Positions 43,787-57,483 of a DNA stretch of 64,000 nt are shown piece by piece. A model generated the notes under the pieces. The model searched no databases. It saw only the letters and a list, made by a program, of their open reading frames with translations, and was not told the DNA's origin. Position numbers and translations under genes: made by a program. Every line of letters starts with the position of its first letter. Within the stretch, counting starts at the first letter, position 1. The stretch spans positions 37,294,554 through 37,358,553 of the forward strand of contig CM051001.1 in NCBI GenBank assembly GCA_027704905.1, read 5' to 3'. This DNA is from Muraenolepis orangiensis. Taxonomy: Eukaryota; Chordata; Actinopteri; Gadiformes; Muraenolepididae.

Positions 43787-45190
43787 ACATGATTGTAGGT
43801 GTATCTATTCTAGGTATATCTATTGTCGGTCTATCGGTTGTAGGTCTATCTATTGTAGGTGTATCTATTGTAGGTGTATCTATTGTCGGTCTATCTGTTG
43901 TAGGTCTATCTATTGTAGGTGTATCTATTGTCGGTCTATCTGTTGTAGGTCTATCTATTGTAGGTGTATTTATTGTAGGTCTATCTATTGTAGGTCTATT
44001 GTAGGTGCATTGTAGGTGTATCTGTTGTAGGTCTATTGTAGGTTTATCTATTGTAGATGTATCTATTGTAGGTTTATTTATTGTAGGTCTATCTATTGTA
44101 GGTGCATTTATTGTAGGTCTATCTATTGTAGGTCTATTGTAGGTGTATTTATTGTAGGTCTATTGTAGGTGTATTTATTGTAGGTCTATCTATTGTAGGT
44201 GTATCTGTTGTAGGTGTATCTACTGTAGGTGTATCTACTGTAGGTGTATCTATTGTAGGTGTATCTGTTGTAGGTGTATCTACTGTAGGTCTATCTATTG
44301 TAGGTGTATCTATTGTAGGTGTATCTATTGTAGGTATATCTGTTGTAGGTGTATCTATTGTAGGTATATCTATTGTAGGTATATCTATTGTAGGTGTATC
44401 TATTGTAGGTGTATCTATTGTAGGTCTATTGTAGGTGTATCTATTGTAGCTGTATCTATTGTAGGTCTATTGTAGGTGTATCTATTGTAGGTGTATCTAT
44501 TGTAGGTGTATTTATTGTAGGTCTATTGTAGGTGTATCTACTGTAGGTGTATATATTGTAGGTGTATCTATTGTAGGTGTATCTACTGTAGGTGTATCTA
44601 TTGTAGGTCTATTGTAGGTATATCTATTGTAGGTATATCTATTGTAGGTATATCTATTGTACGTCTATTGTAGGTGTATCTATTGTAGGTGTATCTATTG
44701 TAGGTGTATATACTGTAGGTGTATCTACTGTAGGTGTATCTATTGTAGGTGTATCTATTGTACGTCTATTGTAGGTGTATCTATTGTAGGTGTATCTATT
44801 GTAGGTATATCTATTGTAGGTCTATTGTAGGTGTATCTGTTGTAGGTGTATCTATTGTAGGTGTATCTATTGTAGGTATATCTATTGTAGGTCTATTGTA
44901 GGTGTATCTATTGTAGGTGTATCTATTGTAGGTGTATCTGTTGTAGGTGTATCTGTTGTAGGTCTATTGTAGGTGTATCTATTGTAGGTGTATTTATTGT
45001 AGGTGTATCTATTGTAGGTGTATCTATTGTAGGTCTATTGTAGGTGTATCTATTGTAGGTGTATCTATTGTAGGTGTATCTATTGTAGGTGTATCTATTG
45101 TAGGTCTATTGTCGGTGTATCTATTGTAGGTGTATCTATTGTAGGTGTATCTACTGTAGGTGTATCTACTGTAGGTGTATCCATTGTATC
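43787..45190. repeat. Intron 1 minisatellite, 15-bp unit
   Basis: About 100 units of TATTGTAGGTGTATC with an 11-bp variant lacking TATC. It fills 1.4 of the 1.7 kb of cacna2d3 intron 1 and stops about 50 bp before exon 2. The 5-codon period gives false frames of 70-78 residues. Confidence 0.97.
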
Positions 45191-45242
45191 TATAGTGCTA
45201 TGGTAGTCTCCCAGGTGTGATGACCTGTGTTCTGTCTCTCAG

Positions 45243-45324
45243 GGTCAAGCTCTGGGCTTCTGCGTTCGGTGGGGAGATGAAGTCCATCTCTGCTAAATAC
45301 TCCGGATCCCAGCTGCTGCAGAAG
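45243..45324 (+). CDS. cacna2d3: cacna2d3 coding exon 2
   Basis: This 82-nt exon lies between an AG acceptor (45241-45242, after a short pyrimidine run) and the donor GTGAGT at 45325. Its first base completes the Val codon split across intron 1; it then encodes VKLWASAFGGEMKS followed by ISAKYSGSQLLQK and ends in phase 0. As I recall mammalian alpha2delta-3, only two of 28 residues differ here (Met for Ile, Ser for Ala). Alpha2delta-4 has ADTFGGDL and LLLQ in the same place and alpha2delta-1/2 differ far more, so the -3 paralogue is favoured. This is the mature N-terminal region ahead of the VWA_N domain. It is too short to show as a long open frame. Confidence 0.95.
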
Positions 45325-45369
45325 GTGAGTCCCTTAAACACGTGGGAATCTAACTGGGGATGAGTGCTA

Positions 45370-45389
45370 TATATATATCAGTATATATA

Positions 45390-45426
<37 letters not shown>

Positions 45427-45441
45427 TATATATACTGATAT
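45370..45441. repeat. (TA)n with dyad symmetry
   Basis: TATATATCAGTATATATACT blocks that are self-complementary, 45 bp after exon 2. Confidence 0.9.
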
Positions 45442-45812
45442 ATGTTGGAATGTAGATATACAGTAAACTCTGATGTTATAATTGAATGTTTTGAGTGACT
45501 TTTTTCTAGTTGTAATGGGGACATGAATGAACAGAACGGGTAGAAGGGAGTTGAAGCTAATTCGTTTTTTTAAGTGAAAGGTGATTTCTGCAAAGCATTG
45601 TAATGTATCTAAGGTATGTATAATGATATGTACACACAGGCCCCCTTCTGTGGGAGGACTGATTGGATAAGGGATAACGACCAGCATGTCAACAAGCTAA
45701 GCTAAGCAGAGCTGCAGGCTCTGTGGTGACAGCTGGATGTCCTTCATGGAACATCTGAAAGCTCTAATACTCTTCTCTTGTGTCACTGACACATGAGTTC
45801 AGTGGCTCGCCG

Positions 45813-45932
<120 letters not shown>

Positions 45933-46039
45933 AGAGCGATGTGGACAACATAGTGTCCTGTTATGTCACATGTGCTGCTTGGTAGAATAAGAAAGAAACA
46001 CTCAGGAAGATGTTCTCATACCCTGGAGACACATAGGGT

Positions 46040-46420
<381 letters not shown>

Positions 46421-46665
46421 TCCCCCAGGCTGAGGACAGATGGACTTGGTCTATCACTGTTTGTTCTCTGACCTCAGTTACAAACTCTCCCCCAGCCACT
46501 TCCTGTGTCCCTCAGAAAGATATCCTGTTTCAAGGTTAGGCTGACGTGTGTGTTTGATCAATACACCCTTTAGCTAAACAGTTAACTCTCTCTCTATCTG
46601 AACCCATTCAGGCTCTTGGTGTTCCGCTCTTTCATTTCATGTCTCATTGAGCAACCTGTCTATGA

Positions 46666-46859
<194 letters not shown>

Positions 46860-46978
46860 GTCAACCCCTCCATGTTTTGTATTTTAAATGGTGTTGGAAG
46901 AACATGAGTGTTTGTGAATGATCCTGCTAATCATCTCTCAGATGGTTAATGGCCTCTCCAGTCCTTATAGCAAGACCT

Positions 46979-47320
46979 CATTATAATTATTATTATTATA
47001 TTATTATTTTTATTAACATTATAATTATTATTACCTTTATAATTTGTATTATTATTATTATTACTTGTTATTATTATTGTTATTATTATGATTATTATAT
47101 GATTATTTATATTACCGTTATTATTATATTATTACTAATATTATCATTATTGTTATTACCTTTAATAATTATTACCTTTATTATTATTACTGTTATTATA
47201 GTATTATTATTTTTGTTATTATTATTATTATTCTAGATATTATTATTATTACCTTTATTATTTTTATAATTATTATTACTGATATTATTATTTTCATCAT
47301 TATTAATATTATTATTAACA
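46979..47320. repeat. (ATT)n-rich region
   Basis: Degenerate TTATTA repeats on +; a second block lies at 47612-47710. Between them (47321-47611) is an unassigned sequence resembling decayed LINE 3' UTR. Confidence 0.85.
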
Positions 47321-47715
47321 GGAGCACATAACATCGATTATGTTTTCATTGCACTGGCTTCTGGTCTCATTCAGGATCCACTTCTTAATCCTGTTACTGA
47401 AACACAAGCCTTGCTGCGCCACGCCTGTGGAATGGCCTTCCTCATCTTTTAAGGGCACCACAGACTCTTTTAAGACTAAAACCCTTTTTTATTAAGGAAG
47501 GTATTTTTATGTTAATATTAGTGCTCACTAAATTGAATAATAATATTGTGTTTGTTCGCATTGTTTTTAACTTTGTAGCACTCGGAATTTGTTTGCAATA
47601 TAAATAGAATGCATTATTATTATTATTACTATTATTATTTTTATTGTTATATTTTTATTGTTATATTTTTATTTTTTATTATTATTATTATTTTACATTA
47701 TTATACATATATCAG

Positions 47716-49319
47716 ACATCCCCCATTGGCTACTGCTTATCCGGGTCGGGACTCGGAGGTAGCAGCTTCAGCAGGGGACTCCAAACTTCCCTCTCCCTGG
47801 CAACATGGACCAGCTCTGACTGGGGGATCCCGAGGCGTTCCCAGGCCAGTGTGGAGATGTAATCACCCCACCTGTACCTTGGTCTGCCCCGTGGTCTCCT
47901 CCCAGCTGGTCCTTGGTCTGCCCTGTGGTCTCCTCCCACCTGGACCTTAGTCTGCCCCGTGGTCTCCTCCCAGCTGGACCTTAGTCTGCCCCGTGATCTT
48001 TTCACCCTATCTCTAAGGGAGATGTCAGCCACCCTCCTGAGGAAACTTATTTCAGCCGCTTGGGGTGGGTGACAAGCACAGCCCTAGCGGAGGCCAACAC
48101 CCACTGAGAACAGGCCTGACTTACTACAGAGAATCCGGACACAGCTCTTGCTTAGGGAGTACAGAGATTGGATGGCAGTAGTGACCACCGCACCCCATAC
48201 TCCTGCAGCACCCCCCACAGTATTTGCCAGGGGACCCAGTCATATGCCTTCTCCAATTCCACAAAGCACATGAAGACCGGATGGGCATACTCCCAAGCCC
48301 CCTCCAGAATCCTTGCAAGAGTGAAAAGCTGTTCCACGACCAGGACAGAATCCGCATTGTTCCTCTTCAATCTGAGGTTCGACTATCGGCCGAACCCTCC
48401 TTTCTAGCACCTTGGAGTAGACTTTTCCAGGGAGGATGAGAAATGTGATACCTCTGTAATTGGCACACACACTCTTGTCCCCCTTTTTGAACAGGGGTAC
48501 CACCACCCCTGTTTGCCACTCATTAGGCACCAGCCAGACTTCCACGCAATGTTGAAAAGATGTGTCATCCATGGCAGCCCCTCAACACTCAGAGCCTTCA
48601 GCTTTTCTGGACAGATCTGATCAACCCCTGGGGCCTTGCCACTGTGGAGATGTTTGACTACTGCAGAGGGTGGGTTGGTTGGGTTAATGAGTTCCTCAAA
48701 GTGCTCCTTCCACCACCTGATCACCTCCTCAGTTGAGGTCAGCAGTGTCCCACCCTTACTGTAAACAGCTTGGATGGATCCACGCTTCGCCTTTCTAAGG
48801 CACTAGACAGTTTGCCATAACCGCTTTGGTCCCGACTGAAGGTCCATCTCCATCTCCGCTTCTCTGTATTCCTCCCACACCCGCTGCTTTGCCTCCACTA
48901 CGGCTGAGGCTTCCCTCCTCTTGGCCTGGCAACTGAGTCCGGAGTGTCACAGGCTAACATAGCCCGGAAGGCCTCCTTCTTCCCTGACCACATGTGTCCA
49001 CCACAAAGTCCGAGGGTTGCCGCCCCTTGAGGCACCAATGACCTTGAGGCCACAGCTTTTAACTTCAGCTTCAGCAATAGATGCTTTGAACAATGACCAC
49101 TCGGGTTCAATGTCCTCACCCTCCACAGACATGCCAGAGAAATTTGGCCGGAGATGGGAGTTGAAGGTCTTCCGGACAGGGGCATCCACCAGACATTCCC
49201 ACTACACCTTTGGGCTTGCCAGGTCTGTCCAGAGGCTATCCTGGCTATCTGACCCAACTCCTAAACCAGATGGTGATTGGTTGGCAGCTCTGGCCCTCTA
49301 TTCAGTCTCCAAAACATGT
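47716..49319 (-). mobile_element. LINE F copy 2 (RTE/Expander-like), RT and 3' end
   Basis: 3' end at GCTTATCCGGGTCGGGACTC (47733). Minus-strand RT pieces: EWQTGVVVPLFKKGDKSVCA, NYRGITFLILPGKVYSKVLE, PQIEEEQCGFCPGRG (48240-48572) and CALWNWRRHM/VELEKAYDWVPWQILWG (48152-48370). A 3' array of about 30 bp (GGTCTCCTCCCAGCTGGACC) is expanded four times at 47880-47990. Many frameshifts. The break at 49319 (CCAAAACATG) continues at 50092. Confidence 0.82.
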
Positions 49320-49329
49320 AGTACAATGG

Positions 49330-49686
49330 AAGTCCAATGGAATGCTTACTCATTCCCCCATTCCCTCCCACAGAAGGAATTTCTAAAACACAATACTATA
49401 AAAATACTATACACAATAAGAATGACAATACAAAGAACAATTAAATGACTGATGGATGAATTGTACATGTGTGGAATTGTGCATAATGCATATAAATGCA
49501 TTTAAAGTAGTGCAGCAGCATCATCAATACAGTGCAGTACAGTGCAAAACAGTGCAGTTACTATAATGACATCAGAAAGTCCAGCAAAGTATGATAGTGT
49601 AATGTAATATGGATGCCAATGTTATGATAGTGACAGAACTCCTAGCAGTTCAGTGGATAAAAATTGTCCTTGAACCTGGGAGTCCT
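49330..49686 (-). mobile_element. LINE D 3' end, inserted in LINE F copy 2
   Basis: The minus strand reads CCAGGTTCAAGGACAATTTT and ATCCACTGAACTGCTAGGAG, matching the LINE D end at 37530-37590, followed by its 3' UTR. Confidence 0.75.
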
Positions 49687-50091
49687 TGTACGGATGCTCT
49701 GCTTCGTTGGGCCGTCTGCTTTCCCCCTCGCTTAGGGGCCCTTGTGGCCGATCTACGCGCTCACGGCTCTTCTCTGTCCTTGCCCGAAATTGGTGGAATG
49801 AACTTCCCACGCATATCAGGACTTCAGACTGCAGGCGCATCTTCTTATCACTTTTTTACTAGCTATTGTCTAAGAAGATTGTTAGTTAGAAATTGTTCTA
49901 TTGTTTGCCAACTTATTGTACTTTTACCTTATTGTACTTTTACCTGAGCACTGGTTCAGTTCTTGGAGACTTGTTAGGAATGAAATGCACTTTTGACTTC
50001 TAGTGACGAGTTGTTTACCTACGTTTGATAAACACACTATTGTAAGTCACTTTTGAAAAAAGTGTCTGCTAAATGACTAATGTAATCTAAT
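49687..50091 (+). mobile_element. LINE C-related 3' end
   Basis: C-terminal RT remnant (LPEIGGMNFPRI-like frame replacing WWNELP) and a 3' UTR with GAGCACTGGTTCAGTTCTTG and the AAGTCACTTTTGAAAAAAG tail motif. The same UTR occurs on the minus strand at 60443-60895, so this is a subfamily separate from LINE C copies 1 and 2. Confidence 0.68.
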
Positions 50092-50715
50092 GGCACAGAA
50101 ATCCAAAAACAAAACACCACTCTGGTTCAGATCAGGCAGGCCATTCATCCCCATCACGCCCCTCCAAGTTTCCCCATCGTTGCCCATGTGTGCGTTGAAG
50201 ACTACAAGGAGGACTATGGAGTCCCCTATAGGAGCCCCATGCAGGACTCCATCCAGGGTGTCCAAGAAGGCTGGATACTCCAAACTTTTGTTTGGCTCAT
50301 AGGCACAAACAACAGTCAGAGTTTTCTCCCCCATGACCCTAAGGCGTAGGGAGGTGACCCTCCTGTCCACCGGGGAAAACATAGCTGCACTCAGCCGGGG
50401 ACTTGTGAGTATCCCCACACCCGCCAGGTGCCTCACACTCTGAACCACTCTCTAGGAGTCCCAGAGCCAATGCTGTGCGTAGAGGTAAGCCCCACCAGAT
50501 CTAACTGGTAGCGCAAACTCAGGCTCCTCCCCCCCAGATAGGTGACATTCCACGTCCCTAAAGCTGTTGGCTGGGTTTGGTCCGTCGAGGCCCCCTGCCT
50601 TCACTGCCCCCTAACCGGCAGTGCACCTGACCCCAGCGGTTCTTCCCATAGATGGTGGGTCTTGAGAAGGGTCTACGTTGCTTGTTCTGTCTATACCCGA
50701 ATGGGCTCCGTTAAC
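50092..50715 (-). mobile_element. LINE F copy 2, endonuclease segment
   Basis: The minus-strand frame 50077-50448 encodes VGILTSPRLSAAMFSPVDRR, VTSLRLRV, LTVVCAYEPNKS and a degraded catalytic VVFNAHMGND (normally GDFNAHVG). The 5' part is at about 50550-50715. Confidence 0.8.
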
Positions 50716-50941
50716 CCTTCACCAAAACAACTGTAGTGAACATTCACACATGGTTTAAACCTGGTTTTATTTTATGTGATTTATTTGTGTAATTAATCTG
50801 CATCTCGTATAATCAATAGATTTGGCTTTTGGGAAAATTGAAAATCAATCAGGTTCTGTTCAACTGCCCAATGAGAGGAGTTACTGTGCTACCCTCCACC
50901 ACACACCAATGAGAAGAGGGAGTAGGGGTGGAGGTGGAGAC

Positions 50942-51937
50942 CTGCTAGCCTCCACCTCCACCCTCCACCACACACCTCCATCCTCCCCCTCCATCCTCTA
51001 CCACACACCTCCACCTACGCCCTCCACCACACACCTCCACCTCCACCCTCCACCACACACCTCCACAACACACCTCAACAACACACCTCCACAACACACC
51101 TACACCTCCACTACACACCTCCACCACACACCTCCACCTCCACCCTCCACAACACACCTCAACAACACACCTCCACAACACACCTCCACAACACACCTAC
51201 ACCTCCACCACACACCTCCACCTCCACCCTCCACAACACACCTCCACAACACACCTCCACCTCCACAACACACCTCCACTACACACCTCCACCTCCACAA
51301 CACACCTCCACCTCCACCCTCCACAACACACCTCCACAACACACCTCCACCTCAACACACACCTCCACAACACACCTCCACCTCCACCACACACCTCCAC
51401 CTCCACAACACACCTCCACAACACACCTCCACCTCCACAACACACCTCCACTACACACCTCCACCTCCACAACACACCTCCACCTCCACCCTCCACAACA
51501 CACCTCCACAACACACCTCCACCTCAACAACACACCTCCACAACACACCTCCACCCTCCACCACACACCTCCACCTCCACAACACACCTCCACCACACAC
51601 CTCCACAACACACCTCCACAACACACCTCCACAACACACCTCCACAACACACCTCCACAACACACCTCCACCCTCCACCACACACCTCCACCTCCACAAC
51701 ACACCTCCACAACACACCTCCACCCTCCACCACACACCTCCACCTCCACCTCAACAACACACCTCCACAACACACCTCCACCTCCACAACACACCTCCAC
51801 CTCCACCCTCCACAACACACCTCCACCCTCCACCCTCCACAACACACCTCCACCTCCACCCTCCACCACACACCTCCACCTCCACCCTCCACCACACACC
51901 TCCACCTCCACCCTCCACCACACACCGCCACAACACA
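50942..51937. repeat. 1.0-kb minisatellite, AACACACCTCCAC units
   Basis: 13-bp core ACACACCTCCACA mixed with 6-bp CTCCAC and ACCCTC insertions. The strand bias is extreme (A/C only apart from T in CCT on +). The coding frames over 80-370 residues are artefacts of missing stops. Confidence 0.97.
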
Positions 51938-52036
51938 CACATATATATATAGTAATATATATATATATATATATATTACTATATATATATATATAGTCCT
52001 ATATATATATATATAGGACTATATATATATATATAG
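51938..52036. repeat. AT palindrome cluster
   Basis: Nested dyads: AGTAATATATATATA pairs with TATATATATTACT, and AGTCCTATATATATA with TATATATAGGACT. Strong cruciform potential. Confidence 0.9.
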
Positions 52037-52083
52037 GAATATCTGGTGCTTCCCTTACATTCAGACATTCAGCACCCTTTCAA

Positions 52084-52750
<667 letters not shown>

Positions 52751-52751
52751 A

Positions 52752-52834
52752 ATGGCTGGCTGGCTGGCTGGAGGGATGGCTGGAGGGCTGGCTGGCTGGC
52801 TGGCTGGCTGGATGGATGGATGGCTGGAGGGCTA

Positions 52835-52895
<61 letters not shown>

Positions 52896-52922
52896 ATGGA
52901 TGGCTGGCTGGCTGGATGGCTG
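52752..52922. repeat. (CTGG)n array with GATGG variants
   Basis: Tetranucleotide GGCT repeats with ATGGATGG inserts. Confidence 0.95.
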
Positions 52923-53033
52923 TATTGGATGCCTCCCTGTCTGCTTCTCTCTGTTGTTAATAATTGATGGGATGCAGTTTGGTCTGTAGTTAAAAAACAA
53001 GAGAGACAGGATCCTGGGACACTGTGCTCTCTG

Positions 53034-53146
<113 letters not shown>

Positions 53147-53199
53147 AAATATAGTCCTGCTGTCCCAGCACAAAGTCCTGCACCTGCTAGACACACACA

Positions 53200-53282
53200 C
53201 ATCTATATATAGATATATATATCTATATATAGATACGTATATATCTATATAGATACGTATATATATCTACATATATATATAC
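53200..53282. repeat. ATATATCTATATATAG palindromic repeats
   Basis: AT-rich dyads with GATACGTATATATC. Confidence 0.85.
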
Positions 53283-53968
53283 CTCCATCCAGCCTTCATC
53301 CAACCTCCATCCATCCAATCTTCATCCAACCTCGATCCATCCTCCCTCCAACCATCCTCAATCCAACCTCCAGCCTCCGCCCAACCTCCACTCAACCTCA
53401 ATCCAACCTCCTTCCAGCCTCAATCCAACCTCCATCCAGCCTTCACCCAACCTCCATCCAATCTTCATCTAACCATCCTCCAGCCTCCATCCAACCTCCA
53501 CTCAACCTCAATCCAACCTCCATCCAAACTCCATCCAACCTCCATCCAACCATCCTCTATCCAACCTCCAACCATCCTCTATCCAACCTCCACCCAACCT
53601 CCATGCAACCTCTACTCAACCTCTATCCAACCACCAGCCTCAATCCAACCTCTATCCAACCTCCATCCAGCCTTCACCCAACCTCCATCCAACCTTCATC
53701 CAATCTTCCTCCATCCAACCTCCAACCTCCAACCAGCCTCCATCCAAACTCCCTCCAACCAGCCTCCATCCAACCTCCACCCAACCTCCATCCAACCTCC
53801 AGCCTCCATCCAACCTCCATCCAACCTCCAACTTCCATCCAGCCTCCTTCCAAGCTCCATCCAACCTCCAGCCTCCATCCAGTCTCCATCCAACCTCCAT
53901 CCAGCCTCCACCCAACCTCCATCCAACCTCCAACCTCCATCCAACCTTCATCCAACCTCCGACCTCAA
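53283..53968. repeat. CCTCCATCCAA minisatellite
   Basis: About 55 units of 11-13 bp (CAACCTCCATCCA), purine-poor on +. Confidence 0.95.
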
Positions 53969-54614
53969 CTGGACCATGAGAGGTCCTAGTAACACCTGGA
54001 CCATGAGAGGTCCTAGTAACACCTGGACCATCAGAGGTCCTAGTAACACCTGGACCATGAGAGGTCGTAGTAACACCTGGACCATCAGAGGTCGTAGTAA
54101 CACCTGGACCATGAGAGGTCCTAGTAACACCTGGACCATGAGAGGTCCTAGTAACACCTGGACCATCAGAGGTCCTAGTAACACCTGGACCATCAGAGGT
54201 CCTAGTAACACCTGGACCATGAGAGGTCCTAGTAACACCTGGACCATGAGAGGTCCTAGTAACACCTGGACCATGAGAGGTCCTAGTAACACCTGGACCA
54301 TGAGAGGTCGTAGTAACACCTGGACCATCAGAGGTCCTAGTAACACCTGGACCATGAGAGGTCGTAGTAACACCTGGACCATGAGAGGTCCTAGTAACAC
54401 CTGGACCATGAGAGGTCCTAGTAATGCCTAGACCATCAGAGGTCCTAGTAACACCTGGACCATGAGAGGTCCTAGTAACACCTGGACCATGAGAGGTCCT
54501 AGTAACACCTGGACCATCAGAGGTCCTAGTAACACCCGGACCATGAGAGGTCGTAGTAACACCTAGACCATCAGAGGTCCTAGTAATGCGTAGACCATCA
54601 GAGGTCCTAGTAAC
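53969..54614. repeat. 27-bp minisatellite GGACCATGAGAGGTCCTAGT
   Basis: 24 units of 27 bp (the remainder of the unit is AACACCT). Four variable sites alternate between units (ATGAG/ATCAG and GTCCT/GTCGT). GGACC...GGTCC makes each unit partly palindromic. Confidence 0.97.
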
Positions 54615-54870
54615 GGAACACCTGCTCTCATGGTGGCAGCGTGCGCCAGTGCATATGTGAAGGAGTGTGTGCACTTGATGGTAGGGTCGAGTGTGTGTGT
54701 GTGTGTGTGTGTGTGTGGACAATGAAAGGACAATGAAAGATGGCAGCCATTAGTGAAGGCAGAGTTTTGACACCCACTGTGAGGTGCAATGGTGCATAAC
54801 CATAAAGACGCAATGCACCCTGGGACATTCTACAGAGCATTAGCCACCGCAGCAGCAGTCATGCCATTAG

Positions 54871-55167
54871 GTCTGTCTGTCTCTCTGGTCGGTCTGTCTG
54901 TCTGTCTATCTGGTCTGTCTGTCTGTCCCTCTGGTCTGTCTGTCTGGTCTCTGTCTGTCTGGTCTCTGTCTGTCTCTCTGGTCGGTCTGTCTGTCTCTCT
55001 GGTCTGTGTCTGTCTGTCTGTCTGTCTCTCTGGTCTGTCTGTCTGTTTGTCTCTTTTGTCTGTCTGTCTCTCTGGTCTGTCTGTCTGTCTCTCTGGTCAG
55101 TCTGTCTCTCTTGTCTGTCTGGTTGTCTGTCTCTCTGGTCTGTCAGTCTGTCTGTCTCTCTGGTCTG
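54871..55167. repeat. (TCTG)n / TCTCTGG array, left part
   Basis: Tetranucleotide array mixed with CTCTCTGGTCTG units; it continues at 55496 after an insertion. Confidence 0.95.
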
Positions 55168-55495
55168 TGTTGTGCCCCCGCGCTCTAATTGATCCCAGGT
55201 GTTTCCCATCATAATCAGGCCTGGGATCTTCCCTACTTAAGGCTGTTGAAGACCGACGTCGGGGCTAGACCATTGCACACCTTACTGAGAACCTTATGGC
55301 TCCAACCCCCCCCCCGCTCCAAGGACCCTCTCTGCGTTCCACCCTCTGGACCATCTCCCCGTGTCGACCACCCCACGTAACCTATCCTACCCTACCTTGT
55401 TGTGTTTTTGATTGTGGACATTTTCCATTGTTTTGGTTGTCTTGTGTCTCTTCTTCTTGGTTCTCTGGCACATTTGGCTCGCCGGTCTCCTAACA
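55168..55495 (+). mobile_element. Candidate solo LTR 3, inside the TCTG array
   Basis: 328 bp of non-repetitive sequence that begins TGTTGTGCCCCCG and ends CTCCTAACA, with GTCTG on both sides (55163-55167, 55496-55500). It interrupts an otherwise continuous TCTG array. The TG...CA termini and 5-bp duplication suggest an LTR. The duplication is weak because the array itself contains GTCTG. Confidence 0.5.
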
Positions 55496-55784
55496 GTCTG
55501 TCTGTTTGTCTGTCTGTCTCTCTGGTCTGTCTGTTTGTCTCTCTGGTCTGTCTGTCTGTCTCTCTGTCTGTCTGTCTCTCTGGTCTGTCTGGTTGTCTGT
55601 CTCTCTTGTCTGTATGACTCTCTGGTCTGTCTGTCTCTCTGGTCGGTCTGTCTGTCTCTCTTGTCTGTCTGTCTGTCTCTCTGGTCTGTCGGTCTGTCTC
55701 TCTGGTCGGTCTGTCTCTCTGGTCTGTCTGTCTGTCTCTCTGGTCGGTCTGTCTCTCTGGTCGGTCTGTCTCTCTGGTCTGTCG

Positions 55785-55830
<46 letters not shown>

Positions 55831-56050
55831 GGTCTGTCTGTCTCTCTGGTCTGTCTGTCTCTCTGGTCTGTCTGGTTGTCTGTCTCTCTTGTCTGTATGA
55901 CTCTCTGGTCTGTCTGTCTCTCTGGTCGGTCTATCTGTCTGTCTCTCTTGTCTGTCTGTCTGTCTCTCTGGTCGGTCTGTCTCTCTGGTCTGTCTGTCTG
56001 TCTCTCTGGTCGGTCTGTCTCTCTGGTCGGTCTGTCTCTCTGGTCTGTCG

Positions 56051-56092
<42 letters not shown>

Positions 56093-56136
56093 GGTCTGTC
56101 TGTCTCTCTGGTTGTCTGTCTGTCTGTCTGTCTGTG
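55496..56136. repeat. (TCTG)n / TCTCTGG array, right part
   Basis: Same repeat as on the left. A block of about 240 bp (55600-55840) is repeated at 55885-56090, showing a higher-order duplication. Confidence 0.95.
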
Positions 56137-56204
56137 TGCGTGCGTGTGTAGAGTGTGTATACAAAACTAAACTATACAATCCTATACTCTATGTAGCATC
56201 TATC

Positions 56205-57255
56205 TGTTTTGTTGTTCTCTGGTCATGTAGCACCAGTTCTCTAGGGCTGTTGTTCCTACTGTTGTTCTCTGGTCATGTAGCACCAGTTTTCTAGGGCTGT
56301 TGTTCCTACTGTTGTTCTCTGGTCATGTAGCACCAGTTCTCCAGGGCTGTTGTTCCTACTGTTGTTCTCTGGTCATGTAGCACCAGTTCTCTAGGGCTGT
56401 TCTCTGGTCATGTAGCACCAGTTCTCTAGGGCTGTTCTCTGGTCATGTAGCACCAGTTCTCTAGGGCTGTTCCAACTGTTGTTCTCTGGTCATGTAGCAC
56501 CAGTTCTCTAGGGCTGTTGTTCCAACTGTTCTCTGGTCATGTAGCACCAGTTCTCTAGGGCTGTTGTTCCAACTGTTGTTCTCTGGTCATGTAGCACCAG
56601 TTCTCTAGGGCTGTTGTTCCAACTGTTGATCTCTGGTCATGTAGCACCAGTTCTCTAGGGCTGTTCTCTGGTCATGTAGCACCAGTTATCTAGGGCTGTT
56701 GTTCCAACTGTTCTCTGGTCATGTAGCACCAGTTCTCTAGGGCTGTTGTTCCAACTGTTCTCTGGTCATGTAGCACCAGTTCTCTAGGGCTGTTGTTCCA
56801 ACTGTTGTTCTCTGGTCATGTAGCACCAGTTCTCTAGGGCTGTTGTTCCAACTGTTGTTCTCTGGTCATGTAGCACCAGTTCTCTAGGGCTGTTCTCTGG
56901 TCATGTAGAACCAGTTATCTAGGGCTGTTGTTCCAACTGTTGTTCTCTGGTCATGTAGCACCAGTTCTCGAGGGCTGTTGTTCCAACTGTTGTTCTCTGG
57001 TCATGTAGCACCAGTTCTCTAGGGCTGTTCTCTGGTCATGTAGAACCAGTTATCTAGGGCTGTTGTTCCAACTGTTGCTCTCTGGTCATGTAGCACCAGT
57101 TCTCGAGGGCTGTTGTTCCAACTGTTGCTCTCTAGTCATGTAGCACCAGTTCTCTAGGGCTGTTCTCTGGTCATGTAGAACCAGTTATCTAGGGCTGTTG
57201 TTCCAACTGTTGCTCTCTGGTCATGTAGCACCAGTTCTCTAGGGCTGTTGTTCTG
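56205..57255. repeat. 50-bp minisatellite with 33-bp short form
   Basis: Unit TTCTCTGGTCATGTAGCACC, AGTTCTCTAGGGCTGTTGTT, CCAACTGTTG (50 bp); a short form ends at CTGT. About 24 units. A three-unit pattern with AGAACCAGTTATC recurs at 56905, 57040 and 57175. Confidence 0.96.
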
Positions 57256-57483
57256 TTGTACTCGGGTTGTGAATCTCACCCTGTGACTAATCAGACTGCC
57301 TTTATCCTTACTGCCCACTGCAAGCTTTTCCATGCATTTCACACCACTCTCCTTCCACTCTCCTTCCACGCCATGATTGCCGTATTTCATTTCATCGTCA
57401 TCCTCTTCCTCCTGCTGTCCCTCCATCTCCTATTAAGGGATGTTGTGGAAATCCCACACAATTTAACCTGACCTTGCACAATC
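57256..57483. other. Unassigned intron 2 sequence
   Basis: About 230 bp of unique sequence between two minisatellites; the frames seen have no recognisable domain. Confidence 0.4.

Noticed and set aside
50822..51952. 376-residue HTPPPPSTTHL-rich frame and its antisense WRCVVEVCCGG-type frames
   Set aside because: Direct translation of the CCTCCACAACAC array; no non-repeat coding part.
53652..54722. 356-residue TRTSHGPGV repeat frame on the minus strand
   Set aside because: The 27-bp unit equals nine codons and keeps the frame open; no signal for a real gene.
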